Assembly (NCBI RefSeq): GCF_030908545.1
Contig: NZ_CP133083.1
Coordinates: forward strand, 930,001-994,000
Direction: 5' to 3'
DNA length: 64,000 nucleotides
Source: Nitrosomonas sp. sh817
GTDB lineage: Bacteria > Pseudomonadota > Gammaproteobacteria > Burkholderiales > Nitrosomonadaceae
Shown here: positions 56,101 to 64,000 of the stretch, in pieces
Layout: every line of letters starts with the position of its first letter
Numbering within the stretch: the first letter of the stretch is position 1
Position numbers and translations under genes: made by a program
The notes under the pieces: model-generated
Told to the model about the DNA's origin: nothing
Seen by the model: only the letters and a program-made list of their open reading frames with translations
Database searches by the model: none

Positions 56101-56643
56101 TTGCGCATGACCATCGCGCTGGAGTTCGAGATAAAAGCGGCCGGAAAACAAATCCGCCCACTTGCGGGTTTGTATCTCGGCTTGCTGCGGATTGTTTTGC
56201 AGAATGGCGAGGCCGATGTCGCCGAAGCGTCCGCCCGATAATGCAATGAGTCCCGCCGTGCCATATTCATCCGGATACAGCCATGCTTCCTTGATTTCAG
56301 CCCGGCCATGATATTGGTTCTCGCGGTAAGCACGCGATAGCAGCCGCGACAATAGTAAATAACCGGCATGTGATTGACACAGCAGGAGCAAGCGGAGCGG
56401 TTTGTTGCGATCGGTTTCGTTGGTGATCCAGACATCGCAACCAAGCACCGGTTTAACACCATGCTTGATGGCGCCTTGGTAAAATTTGACCAATCCGAAC
56501 AGATTGGCAAGATCAGTCAATGCCAGAGCCGGCATTTTATCCGCCACTGTTTTCGCCACCGCATCGGGAATGCGGATTGTGCTATCCAGAATGGAGAATT
56601 CGCTGTGCAGCCGCAAATGAATAAAAGCAGGGGTGGTTGGCAT
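53158..56643 (-). CDS. dnaE: DNA polymerase III alpha subunit
   Basis: This replicative polymerase subunit of about 1161 residues starts with the PHP domain (FIHLRLHSEFSILDSTIR). It has the palm-domain aspartates in MPDFDIDFCQDRR, the GPGRGSGAGSLVAY fingers motif, HhH repeats (FGLMEKFAGYGFNKSHAAAYA) and a C-terminal OB-fold (RMGVINLDDGKARVEVVVF). The frame is open to 56676, but the ATG at 56643 puts the PHP domain right at the N-terminus, as in E. coli DnaE. It is divergent from trhP. Confidence 0.97.
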   Translation of the reverse strand: MPTTPAFIHLRLHSEFSILDSTIRIPDAVAKTVADKMPALALTDLANLFGLVKFYQGAIKHGVKPVLGCDVWITNETDRNKPLRLLLLCQSHAGYLLLSRLLSRAYRENQYHGRAEIKEAWLYPDEYGTAGLIALSGGRFGDIGLAILQNNPQQAEIQTRKWADLFSGRFYLELQRDGHAQEAMLVQQTLMLAQTLDLPVVATHPVQFLNADDYRAHEARVCIAGGYTLDDKRRPKHYTGQQYFKTQDEMAQLFADIPSALANTVEIAKRCNLVLELGINRLPLFPTPNNESLDQYLRDQAAAGLHKRMAHLFPDDRIRAGKLPQYLARLEFEVNTIIQMGFAGYFLIVADFINWAKQNNVPVGPGRGSGAGSLVAYSLGITDLDPLRYDLLFERFLNPERVSMPDFDIDFCQDRRELVIDYVKQRYGTGKVSQIATFGSMAAKAVIRDIGRVMDLPYNFVDQLAKLVPFEIGMTLKKARQLEPQLNLRAEAEEDVRNLLELAESLEGLTRNVGMHAGGVLIASSEITDFCPIYCTESADSVVSQLDKDDVEKIGLVKFDFLGLRTLTILDRAVGYIRQLHPSDDPSAKPFSLETLPLDDEATYALMRKGNAVGIFQFESRGMIDLLQKAKPDRFEDIIALVALYRPGPMDLIPEFIDRKHGRKNIEYLDPRLEPILGPTYGIMIYQEQVMQIAQVIGGYSLGSADLLRRAMGKKKVEEMAQQRDIFVTGAVANGLSEDKAAELFGLMEKFAGYGFNKSHAAAYALIAFQTAYLKAHYPAAFMAACLSADMDDTDKVQIFIEDGIANGLKILPPDINQSAYRFIPVDNQAIRFGLGAVKGTGESAINSIVAVREQDGSFADLFDFCNRADRRIANRRVMESLIRVGAFDTLNPNRASLIASVGVAIEAAEQQSQASNQANLFGDFDSQSHLQTQLIQTEPWSEREQLRQEKIGLGYYFSGHPFDTYAPELKRFIRTRLDRLNPNREPQLLAGIIHSLRVQMTRRGRMGVINLDDGKARVEVVVFSELFDANRAWLKEDQLLIVEAKVSNRAYNGEEDSELRITAEQLHDLAGIRTRFASRLVIRCDAAAPDLIASLKTLLTPFSPQAQKPYPHYCPVTLIYRNVSAITELELGNDWRVYLHDDLLESLDGHFKNGNVEVGY

Positions 56644-56702
56644 GGTGTTACAATCCGGATCAACTGACACTGTCATAGATTAATCGAACGATATTTTACC
56701 TT

Positions 56703-58070
56703 ATGTTGAAATCACCAGAACTATTACTTCCGGCCGGTACTTTGGAAAAAATGCGCATCGCCTATGCCTTTGGCGCCGATGCGGTGTATGCCGGGCAGCC
56801 GCGTTATTCAATGCGTGCGCGTAACAATGAATTCGCCTTGGAACAGATCAAGACCGGCATTACCGAAGCGCATGCGGCCGGAAAGAAGTTTTTTGTCGCC
56901 AGCAATATCATGCCGCATAACGCCAAAGTCAAAACGTATATGGATGACATGGCGCCGGTCATTGCCATGAAGCCCGATGCGCTGATCATGGCGGATCCGG
57001 GGTTGATCATGATGGTGCGGGAAAAATGGCCGGAAGTGCCGGTTCATTTGTCGGTGCAAGCCAACACGGTGAATTATATGGGTGTTAAGTTCTGGCAGAA
57101 AATCGGTTTGACGCGGGTAATTCTGTCGCGCGAGCTGTCGCTGGACGAAGTGGCGCAGATCCGCGATCTTTGCCCGGACATGGAAATCGAGGTGTTCGTG
57201 CACGGCGCGCTGTGTATCGCTTATTCCGGCCGTTGCTTGCTGTCGGGTTATTTCAATCACCGCGATCCGAATCAAGGCACGTGCACCAATTCCTGCCGCT
57301 GGGATTACAAGGTGAAAGCAGCGGAAGAAAATCCAAGCGGTGATATTCAAGAGATCGGAAAAATTGATTTCGATTTCGGCCAGGTGATGCAACAGTCGGA
57401 GCAATCCGCGCTATCCGCCGGGTGCGGACCGGTCGAGCGCCACCCGGCGGCCGATCAGGTGTATCTGATCGAAGAAAAGGAACGTCCCGGCCAATTGATG
57501 CCGATCATGGAAGACGAGCATGGCACGTACATCATGAATTCCAAGGATTTACGCGCCGTCGAGCATGTCGAACGGCTGGTCAGGATCGGTGTGGACTCAC
57601 TGAAGATCGAAGGGCGCACAAAGTCTTTGTATTATGTCGCGCGCACCGCCCAAGTTTACCGTAAAGCGATCGACGATGCCGTCGCCAATAAACCGTTCGA
57701 TCCGGCGTTGCTCGGTGAACTGGAAGGGTTGGCTAACCGCGGTTATACCAGCGGTTTTTACCAGCGTCACAGCACTCACGAAACGCAAAACTATCTGCGC
57801 GGCCATTCCGAATCCAACCGCAGCCAGTATGTCGGCGATGTCACCGGTTTCGATGCGGCGAGCGGCATGGCGGAAATTCTGGTGAAGAACCGTTTTCAAG
57901 TCGGTGACCGCTTGGAGATCATTCATCCGTCCGGCAATCAAGTGGTTGAGTTAGCGCAAATGCTCGATACCGCAGGGCGGCCGGTACAGGTTGCGCCTGG
58001 CAGTGGTCACCGCGTCAAGATACCGCTTGCCGGAAATATGGAGAATGCGTTTGTTGCCCGGTTTTTTTAA
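56703..58070 (+). CDS. trhP: U32 family tRNA hydroxylation protein TrhP (YegQ)
   Basis: This 455-residue U32 'peptidase' family protein is close to E. coli YegQ/TrhP, which acts in prephenate-dependent formation of 5-hydroxyuridine at the tRNA wobble position. It starts ELLLPAGTLEKMRIAYAFGA and has the U32 signature region EVFVHGALCIAYSGRCLLSG with conserved cysteines (GTCTNSCRWDY) that may hold an iron-sulfur cluster. The C-terminal beta-barrel is complete. The TAA stop at 58068-58070 is the TA duplication plus the first A of a MITE. Confidence 0.93.
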   Translation: MLKSPELLLPAGTLEKMRIAYAFGADAVYAGQPRYSMRARNNEFALEQIKTGITEAHAAGKKFFVASNIMPHNAKVKTYMDDMAPVIAMKPDALIMADPGLIMMVREKWPEVPVHLSVQANTVNYMGVKFWQKIGLTRVILSRELSLDEVAQIRDLCPDMEIEVFVHGALCIAYSGRCLLSGYFNHRDPNQGTCTNSCRWDYKVKAAEENPSGDIQEIGKIDFDFGQVMQQSEQSALSAGCGPVERHPAADQVYLIEEKERPGQLMPIMEDEHGTYIMNSKDLRAVEHVERLVRIGVDSLKIEGRTKSLYYVARTAQVYRKAIDDAVANKPFDPALLGELEGLANRGYTSGFYQRHSTHETQNYLRGHSESNRSQYVGDVTGFDAASGMAEILVKNRFQVGDRLEIIHPSGNQVVELAQMLDTAGRPVQVAPGSGHRVKIPLAGNMENAFVARFF

Positions 58071-58216
58071 GGCAACACTGATTAATTGCCTACACAAGCG
58101 ATCTGCTGCGTTGGGTGGTGCTCAGAAACTTGCCTATCTTCATGATATGTCTCATTTCCTGCGCTCCATCCGCCTTGCATCTCATCTTGCTCGGCGAATT
58201 AATCAGCGTTTCCTTG
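58068..58216 (+). mobile_element. TA-target MITE, copy F
   Basis: The element is 58070-58214 with ends AGGCAACACTGATTAATT and AATTAATCAGCGTTTCCT. The left flank is TA (58068-58069). The right flank is TG instead of TA (58215-58216), a one-base change. It lies exactly between the convergent genes trhP and yheT and touches the coding end of each. Confidence 0.85.
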
Positions 58217-59200
58217 ACATTGGTACTGAAAGAAACTGAGTATTTTTTGCGGCAGCCAATCCAATCTGCCCGGAAACGGGCCGCGCATGAATCCGGCATG
58301 ACCGCCTTGTTGCGGGAATTCGAGTAGTACCGTCGACGAAACCTCGTGCGCTGAGGGCAATGACGCTGCGGGCACGAAAGGATCGTTGCGGGCATTGATG
58401 ACCAAAGCCGGCACGCGGATATGCGGCAACCATTGTTTGCTGCTCGAAATCCGCCAATATTCGTCGGTGTCGCGGAATCCATGCAGCGGTGCGGTGACGA
58501 GATTGTCGAAGTCATAAATCGTGTTGCATTTTTTTAGCGCAGTTGCGTTCAGCAAGCCCGGAAATTGCGCGGCCTTTTGCAGTCCCTTGGCTTTCAGCGA
58601 AGTCAGAAAATGCCGTGCATAGACCTGGTTAAATCCGATATCCAGCGCTGCGCCGGCGGCAGCCAAATCCAGCGGAACGGAAATCGTGGCGATGCCGGCG
58701 ATCATCTGATTGGCGTGTTCACCGTTTTCTCCAGCCCATTTCAATAGCACGTTGCCGCCAAGCGATACCCCGATGACATAAATGGGTTGCGAGGCAGCAT
58801 GTTCGCGATGCATGCGGCGCAGCATCCAATCGATCTCGAGTGAATCTCCGGAATGGTAAGCACGCGCCAACCGGTTGGGAGTGCCGGAACAGCCGCGGAA
58901 GTGAATCACGGCACTGCGCCAGCCGTAGGGTTGCAGCGCATTGATCATACTCAAAATGTAATGGCTCGACGAATCACCTTCGAGGCCGTGAAAAAAAATA
59001 ACGAGGGGTGCAGTGCGAGAACCATCGACCCAATCGACATCAATAAAATCACCATCATCGAGTTCCCAACGTTCGCGCCGGTACCGGTAAAGCGGCGAAG
59101 GTTTATTGAAGTAGGGATAGAGTGTTTGCGGATTTCCGCCTGGCAACCAAGACGGCGCGGCATACGGTTCGGTGTATAGAGGGATAGCAATTTCAGGCAT
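58199..59200 (-). CDS. yheT: YheT-family alpha/beta hydrolase
   Basis: This protein of about 333 residues is of the YheT/ABHD family. The nucleophile elbow is IGVSLGGNVLLKWAGE, the oxyanion region FFHGLEGDSSSHY, and the late Asp/His are in NARNDPFVPAAS and GGHAGFM. Its substrate is unknown, probably a lipid or ester. The ATG at 59200 fits the family better than the TTG at 59230. The last residues (QGNAD) and the stop come from the MITE: a TAA to CAA change at 58214-58216 appears to have removed an earlier stop. Confidence 0.9.
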   Translation of the reverse strand: MPEIAIPLYTEPYAAPSWLPGGNPQTLYPYFNKPSPLYRYRRERWELDDGDFIDVDWVDGSRTAPLVIFFHGLEGDSSSHYILSMINALQPYGWRSAVIHFRGCSGTPNRLARAYHSGDSLEIDWMLRRMHREHAASQPIYVIGVSLGGNVLLKWAGENGEHANQMIAGIATISVPLDLAAAGAALDIGFNQVYARHFLTSLKAKGLQKAAQFPGLLNATALKKCNTIYDFDNLVTAPLHGFRDTDEYWRISSSKQWLPHIRVPALVINARNDPFVPAASLPSAHEVSSTVLLEFPQQGGHAGFMRGPFPGRLDWLPQKILSFFQYQCQGNAD

Positions 59201-59329
59201 AGATACTTCGCGCAAGTTGGATTGATACAAAATTTCGCAACTATACCTAAAATTGCTGCAGATTCAAAAATGATCGTGACCAGCTTTGACTGGTCACGAG
59301 ATAGAGACTGGTTTTTAGAAATCGTTTGT

Positions 59330-59478
59330 TAGGGAAATGCTGATTAACTGACTGCATGGGCGAATCACTTCGTTACGCGGTACTCGCATCCTCGCCTATC
59401 TTGTTGATATGTCCCGGTTGCTGCGTTCCGTGCGCCTCGTGCTTCATCTCATTCGTTGAATCAATCAGCATTTCCTTA
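59330..59478 (+). mobile_element. TA-target MITE, copy G
   Basis: The element is 59332-59476 with ends GGGAAATGCTGATTAACT and AATCAATCAGCATTTCCT, flanked by TA at 59330-59331 and 59477-59478. It belongs to the B/H sub-family (GCGAATCACTTCGTTACGC). It lies between yheT and the chemoreceptor gene, ending 9 bp from the latter's stop. Confidence 0.85.
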
Positions 59479-59487
59479 GGTTATCTT

Positions 59488-61206
59488 TTAATCTCCCATC
59501 GCAATCAAATTTCTTTCGTTAGAGGCCGGGTTAAAATCTCTTTCGAATCGATTGCCGGCAATGTTGCTGCGGTTTGTGGCTTTCTTTTTTGCCAGATGAA
59601 CAACCGAGGCCGATTGTTGCGGATTATTATTTGCAACATTGAAGATGGAAGTGGCTCCGACCAGTTCACCGGCTTGTCTTTCCAAAGAAGCGGCAGCGGC
59701 GGCTGCTTGTTCAACGAGTGCGGCATTCTGTTGGGTGACTTCATCCATCTGCGAGATCGCTTGATGCATTTGGTCGATACCGGTGCTTTGTTCTTTGGAT
59801 GCTGAAGTGATCTCGGTCATTATTCCGGTAACTTGCTGGATCGCGCTGACGATTTCATCCATGGTCTTGCCGGTCCGATCGACCAATCCGGTGCCTTCGG
59901 TAACTTTATTCACGGAATCGTCGATCAACGCTTTGATTTCTTTCGCTGCGGTGGCGCTACGTTGCGCCAGGTTGCGAACTTCGGTAGCCACCACCGCGAA
60001 GCCGCGTCCTTGTTCACCAGCCCGTGCCGCTTCAACAGCGGCGTTCAGCGCCAAAATATTGGTTTGGAAAGCAATGCCGTCGATGACTGAGATAATGTCG
60101 GCAATTTTGCTGGAGCTTTCGCTGATCATCGACATCGTGGTGACAACTTCTTTCATCATGCTGCCGCCTTTGGCGGTAATATCGCTGGCGGTTTTTGCAA
60201 GCTGATTGGCGCTAATGGAATTATCGGTATTCTGGCGGACTGTGGTGGTTAATTCCTCCATGCTGGCCGCTGTTTCTTCCAAGGAAGAAGCTTGTTCTTC
60301 AGTGCGCTGCGATAAATCGAAGTTGCCAGCGGCAATTTCCTGGGTTGCCTGACGGACGGATTCGGCGCTTTGTTTCACATCCAGGACGGTTGCGCGTAAA
60401 TTGACACTCATCTGCAATAGCGCTCTTGATAGTTCACCAAATTCATCCGTGCGATTTATCGTGAACTTATGGGTCAGATCACCGGCGGCCATCGTATTGG
60501 CGACATTGATTGCTTGTTTTAGCGGCGATACGGTGTTCTTTGTCAAATCGATAGCGAAATAGAACATCAGGCATAAGCCAGCCAAAGTGACACCAGCAAT
60601 CGAATTGCTGAAGGTTGAGATCGAAGACTGCGTAAGACCCCACCAGCCCAATCCGCCAACCGTCATCAAAAATAGCGCGGAGATTGCCATAAAAAGGCAG
60701 ATTCGTTTGCTGATGGTCATTTTAAAAAGACTTGATAATTTACCGATCCAGTCGGTGCGAATGACTTGGCCCTTTTCGATTTTTAGATGCTTGGCTTTAC
60801 CTTCCAGAATTTGGCGGTAAACCGGTATGGCTTGATTGATCGCTTCCTGGGATGCCTTGGTGCGCACTGAAAGATAACCCGTCACCACGCCATTTTTTGT
60901 GATGGGTGTTGCATTTGCAGTAATCCAATAAAAATCTCCATTTTTACGCCGGTTCTTGACGAGACCTGTCCATGGCTGACCTTGCTTGAGTGTGTTCCAT
61001 AAGTCTTCGAAAGCTTCTGGCGGTACATCGGGGTGACGAACGATATTGTGTGCTTTGCCAATTAATTCTTCTTCAGAAAATCCGCTGACTTCGATAAAAG
61101 TCGGATTGATATACGTGATTCTGCCTTTGGTATCGGTGGTGGAAACAATCAGCGTGTCATCGGTAATAGGGTATTCAATGTTTGTAACTGGAAGATTGAG
61201 TCTCAT
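59488..61206 (-). CDS. Aer-like methyl-accepting chemotaxis protein with PAS domain
   Basis: This 572-residue receptor has an N-terminal PAS domain of the Aer type ([56 protein letters not shown]), two central hydrophobic helices (residues about 170-215), a HAMP-like linker and the C-terminal signalling hairpin ([38 protein letters not shown]). The PAS probably binds FAD and senses redox state or electron-transport activity, steering motility through CheA/CheW. No periplasmic ligand domain is present. AGAGG precedes the ATG. Confidence 0.94.
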   Translation of the reverse strand: MRLNLPVTNIEYPITDDTLIVSTTDTKGRITYINPTFIEVSGFSEEELIGKAHNIVRHPDVPPEAFEDLWNTLKQGQPWTGLVKNRRKNGDFYWITANATPITKNGVVTGYLSVRTKASQEAINQAIPVYRQILEGKAKHLKIEKGQVIRTDWIGKLSSLFKMTISKRICLFMAISALFLMTVGGLGWWGLTQSSISTFSNSIAGVTLAGLCLMFYFAIDLTKNTVSPLKQAINVANTMAAGDLTHKFTINRTDEFGELSRALLQMSVNLRATVLDVKQSAESVRQATQEIAAGNFDLSQRTEEQASSLEETAASMEELTTTVRQNTDNSISANQLAKTASDITAKGGSMMKEVVTTMSMISESSSKIADIISVIDGIAFQTNILALNAAVEAARAGEQGRGFAVVATEVRNLAQRSATAAKEIKALIDDSVNKVTEGTGLVDRTGKTMDEIVSAIQQVTGIMTEITSASKEQSTGIDQMHQAISQMDEVTQQNAALVEQAAAAAASLERQAGELVGATSIFNVANNNPQQSASVVHLAKKKATNRSNIAGNRFERDFNPASNERNLIAMGD

Positions 61207-61960
61207 GTTTAACCTCTTGTAATAATATTCTGAATTTAACTAACGCTGTGTTTTACGGTTTGAGAATCAGAAATATTTTGTCAGTTGTTTCTATTTTTAT
61301 TACAGACATCAAGAAGTTATAGTAGGAATAATCTTATTCTGGTGCCTCAGTGTTTGTAATTGGCGATATCGCTATGAGTAAATGCTTGTCGATCGAATTT
61401 ATATCATCAATAGGTTATTCGCTGATATCGAACCCAGACTTTGGAAGGAGTTCTGTTATTTCTAAGAATAACCTGGAAACTTGCCTTGTTTTCGGGTGAT
61501 GGTCAGAAAATTATTTGAATTACTATTAACTTGAAATATTCTTTTCTTGATTGTAATCAGTGAAAACTTGTCTGATTTGAATCCAAATCGGCTTGGATGT
61601 GTAGGGGAACGCTGAATAATTCGGCGAACAAGATGAAATGCGAGGCGGATGGAACCCGGAAGTGGGATATATCATAGCGATGACGGGTTTACAAATGCCG
61701 CTCAACGCGACTTGCCCCGGCAAGTTGTGTGCGGAACCAGTTATTCAGAATTCGTTGGAAAAATTCTTATTGGTTGTAGGTTTATATAACTGGCGGAATC
61801 AAAGAGTAAATGCAATCAATCAGAAAATTCCTATATTTTTTAGATTATCAGGTAGATACTATTACGAATGATTCTCAAAACTTGCAATCCGGCCTGTTGA
61901 CAATAACTGTATATTTTTAGAGATAAACCTAAGCTTCATTTTTAAGCAAAGTCGATCATA
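61207..61960. other. Long AT-rich intergenic region
   Basis: Apart from the decayed MITE at 61602-61750, this 754-bp gap between the divergently read chemoreceptor and sensor-kinase genes shows no recognisable gene. It must hold the promoters of both genes. No specific operator was identified. Confidence 0.5.
61602..61750 (-). mobile_element. TA-target MITE, copy I (decayed)
   Basis: The left end GGGGAACGCTGAATAATTCG follows TA at 61602-61603 and the inner part matches copy D (CAAGATGAAATGCGAGGCGG). The right end is degraded: only GTTATTCAG near 61740 is left and the terminal TTTCCC and TA are not found. Confidence 0.6.
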
Positions 61961-63598
61961 ATGAATTTACGAAACGAATCCGGCAGGATTAATGATTTCA
62001 TTCCTTTTAGCGGGTTAGATTCTGCAGATTTACCCCTGCCAGAAGCTGAAACTGGCGAACCGGATTGTGGAAGTAATTTTTCCAGAATTCAGTTCGTTTC
62101 CGGACTTATGCAGACAAAGAATGGCGCATTAAACTGCATCGACACGGAGTTCCACTTAAGATTACAAATTCTGGGTTGCTTGTACAATATTTCTTGCGAG
62201 ATGCAAGCTGCTTGTTCCACGGATGATCTATTTCGCAAGCTGATTATGCATGTATCCATGGTGTGGCAACCAAGCGATGAAGTTTTTCCTTACTTGGAAA
62301 TTAGTGATCGATTCTTTATTCAGGATGAGGCGAAGGGAAGCTTAGGAAATAAGTTATCCGTTCCGGTTAAAGTGGATGGCGAGACTGTCGGACAATTGGG
62401 AATTTTTTATCAGCACATTGAGTATCCAAACAAAGCGGGGTTTAATGTGCCGGATTTTCTTACTAGCGTTGCTCAGGATATCGGTGCTTGGTTGCAGAGA
62501 AAGAGGCTTCGTGACATGGAATTCGCTTGCCTGAATGATGTCCGGATGACCGAGCGAGCCATCAATGAGCATGCAATTGTTGCGATTACAGACTCGTGCG
62601 GAAAAATTCAATATGTCAATCAGAAGTTTTGCGCAGTATCGAAGTATTCAGCCGATGAATTGATCGGACAAGATCACCGGATCATCAATTCCGGTTATCA
62701 CGCCAGGGATTTTTTTCGTAACTTGTGGTCGACGATATCCAAAGGAAAAATCTGGAAGGGGGAAATCAAGAATCGCGCAAAAGACGGCAGTTTTTACTGG
62801 GTTGATACCACCATCATTCCCTTTCTTGATGAGAATGGTTCCTCTTATCGATATGTTGCAATCCGTACCGAAGTGACCGCGCATAAAAAGTTGGAAGCCA
62901 AAATGGAAGATCAAGTTGCGGAACTGGCACGTTCCAATGACGAGCTTGAGCAATTCGCCTATGTCGTTACCCACGATCTGCAGGAACCGTTGCGTGCCAT
63001 CACCAGTTTTGTGCAGTTGTTGAAAAAATATTGTAACGATCGGCTGGATGAGCGAGCCAACGATTTGATAGCTCATGCAGTCGCCGGAGCAAATCGCATG
63101 CAGATGCTGATAGACGATTTGTTAACCTATGCACAGGTAAATTCCAGTCAAGCGATGGTCGAAGTCAATTGCGGCCAACTGTTAAGTAACGTTCTGATTG
63201 ATCTGTCAATTGTTATCGATGAGTGTGAAGCTACCGTGACCCATGATAAGCTTCCCGTGGTTAAGGGAATTCCTTTTCAATTGATTCAGTTATTTACTAA
63301 CTTGATCAATAACGCGCTCAAGTTTAAAAGGGTGTATCCGCCTAAAGTTCATGTCGGGGTCAAAGAAAACCTGGATGAATGGGTTTTTGCGATAACCGAC
63401 AACGGCATCGGCATAGAGGAGCAGTATTTAGATCGAATTTTCCGGGTGTTCCAGCGGCTGCACAGCCGCAAGGATTATTCAGGTACCGGTATCGGCTTGG
63501 CGATTTGTAAGAAAGTGGTCGAGCACCACGGCGGCAGGATATGGGTGGAGTCTGAACCCAATGTTGGATCGTCATTTTATTTCTCAATTCCAAAATAA
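61961..63598 (+). CDS. GAF/PAS sensor histidine kinase
   Basis: This 545-residue cytoplasmic kinase has no transmembrane segment. Residues about 60-190 look like a GAF-type sensor (SVPVKVDGETVGQLGIFYQ). Residues about 200-310 are a PAS/PAC domain (IQYVNQKFCAVSKYSADEL, DGSFYWVDTTIIPFLDENG). The H-box is FAYVVTHDLQEPLRAITSF (phospho-His338), the form seen in phytochrome-like kinases, and the HATPase has NNALKF, DNGIGIEEQY and GTGIGLAICKKVVEHHGG. It is followed 17 bp later by a single-domain response regulator. The signal sensed is unknown. Confidence 0.92.
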   Translation: MNLRNESGRINDFIPFSGLDSADLPLPEAETGEPDCGSNFSRIQFVSGLMQTKNGALNCIDTEFHLRLQILGCLYNISCEMQAACSTDDLFRKLIMHVSMVWQPSDEVFPYLEISDRFFIQDEAKGSLGNKLSVPVKVDGETVGQLGIFYQHIEYPNKAGFNVPDFLTSVAQDIGAWLQRKRLRDMEFACLNDVRMTERAINEHAIVAITDSCGKIQYVNQKFCAVSKYSADELIGQDHRIINSGYHARDFFRNLWSTISKGKIWKGEIKNRAKDGSFYWVDTTIIPFLDENGSSYRYVAIRTEVTAHKKLEAKMEDQVAELARSNDELEQFAYVVTHDLQEPLRAITSFVQLLKKYCNDRLDERANDLIAHAVAGANRMQMLIDDLLTYAQVNSSQAMVEVNCGQLLSNVLIDLSIVIDECEATVTHDKLPVVKGIPFQLIQLFTNLINNALKFKRVYPPKVHVGVKENLDEWVFAITDNGIGIEEQYLDRIFRVFQRLHSRKDYSGTGIGLAICKKVVEHHGGRIWVESEPNVGSSFYFSIPK

Positions 63599-63615
63599 CA
63601 ATAAAATAGATAGTT

Positions 63616-64000
63616 ATGAACGATCAAAAAATAAACTGCTCCAACGTGATCCTGATTGTTGACGATAATCCCACAGATGCTATGTTGGTTCGAGAAGCTT
63701 TCGCATGCACTGATGGAAATACGGAGGTTTTTGTTGCTGAAGATGGTGTCTGTGCGCTGGAGTTTTTAAGAAAGCAAGACCCATATCTTCAAGCGCCCCG
63801 TCCCGATATTATTTTGCTGGATCTCAATATGCCTAGAAAAAACGGCATCGAGTTTTTGGCGGAAATGAAAGCCGATATTGATTTAAGAATCATCCCGGTT
63901 ATTGTTTATACTTCCTCCGTTACGGATCAGGATATTAAAGCTGCCTTTCAAAATTATGCGAATGGCTATATCAAAAAATCGGTTAATTTCGACGAATGTA
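63616..64000 (+). CDS. Single-domain response regulator (Rcp1-like), cut by window edge
   Basis: At least 128 residues of a CheY-like receiver: acidic pocket in ILIVDDNPTDAMLVREA, phospho-acceptor Asp69 in IILLDLNMPRKNG, the Thr/Ser in VIVYTSSV, and Lys near GYIKKSVNFDE. The NPTDAMLVREAF and LEFLRKQ segments are typical of regulators paired with phytochrome-like kinases. It is 17 bp after the kinase gene and should be its partner. No output domain is seen before the window ends. Confidence 0.93.
   Translation, partial: MNDQKINCSNVILIVDDNPTDAMLVREAFACTDGNTEVFVAEDGVCALEFLRKQDPYLQAPRPDIILLDLNMPRKNGIEFLAEMKADIDLRIIPVIVYTSSVTDQDIKAAFQNYANGYIKKSVNFDEC

Noticed and set aside
27554-61750. Reading the repeats as CRISPR or attachment sites
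   Set aside because: The copies are dispersed, palindromic-ended and TA-flanked, with no regular spacers, no cas genes and no integrase.
61638-61871. 77-codon plus-strand frame
   Set aside because: It is mostly translation of decayed MITE copy I. It has no independent coding evidence.

Overview
The window looks like chromosomal DNA of a betaproteobacterium. Nitrosomonadaceae (Nitrosomonas-like ammonia oxidisers) is my best guess. The support is the rpmF-plsX-fabHDG-acpP-fabF-mltG order, two PEP-CTERM proteins, TamAB, a Czc-type metal pump and two families of small palindromic mobile elements. No rRNA or tRNA gene was recognised. The genus is an inference, because no 16S or amo/hao gene lies here.

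Layout. 1-1126: a frameshifted sensor kinase, cut by the left edge. 1273-2368: a complete IS30-family element whose right end is fused to the 3' end of a D-Ala-D-Ala-ligase-like gene. 2341-5467: two tandem Ddl-like ATP-grasp ligases and a glycosyltransferase. 5543-6130: a protoglobin close to the archaeal type. 6313-11217: a translationally coupled glycerophosphodiesterase, glycerol-3-phosphate dehydrogenase and FGGY-kinase operon, preceded by an ankyrin-repeat protein. 11438-13542: pgeF, a ZIP transporter and a DUF4019 protein. 13549-16140: a single polypeptide combining GtrB-, GtrA- and GtrC-like parts. 16180-23355: mltG, fabF, acpP, fabG, fabD, fabH, plsX, rpmF and yceD, with yceF (maf) divergent. 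24121-30807: a czc-type heavy-metal efflux operon. 30901-33230: two PEP-CTERM proteins around a permuted papain-like hydrolase. 33542-36448: a TIR-STAND-TPR protein, the best candidate here for an immune-type sensor. 36644-49719: tex, tamB/tamA, REP/RAYT debris, two small envelope proteins and mfd. 49986-59230: a TPR-like protein, a histidine phosphatase, a small lipoprotein, dnaE, trhP (U32 family) and yheT. 59488-64000: an Aer-like chemoreceptor, a GAF/PAS histidine kinase and a response regulator cut by the right edge.

The most unusual signal is a dispersed element of about 145-155 bp. It has 18-bp terminal inverted repeats (AGGAAACGCTGATTAATT or close variants) and TA target duplications. 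At least nine full or partial copies lie between 27.5 and 61.8 kb. The TA duplication plus the first base of the element (A or G) forms the stop codon of five genes: czcB, tex, the TPR-like gene, the histidine phosphatase and trhP. At yheT the same junction appears to have mutated from TAA to CAA, so the protein now reads into the element. A second element (141 bp, TSD CAATA) is one long imperfect palindrome.

Other points of interest are a Tyr-to-Phe change in the second Ddl paralogue at the position known to switch Ddl enzymes towards D-Ala-D-Lac, the fused Gtr cassette, and REP palindromes bracketing a RAYT remnant.
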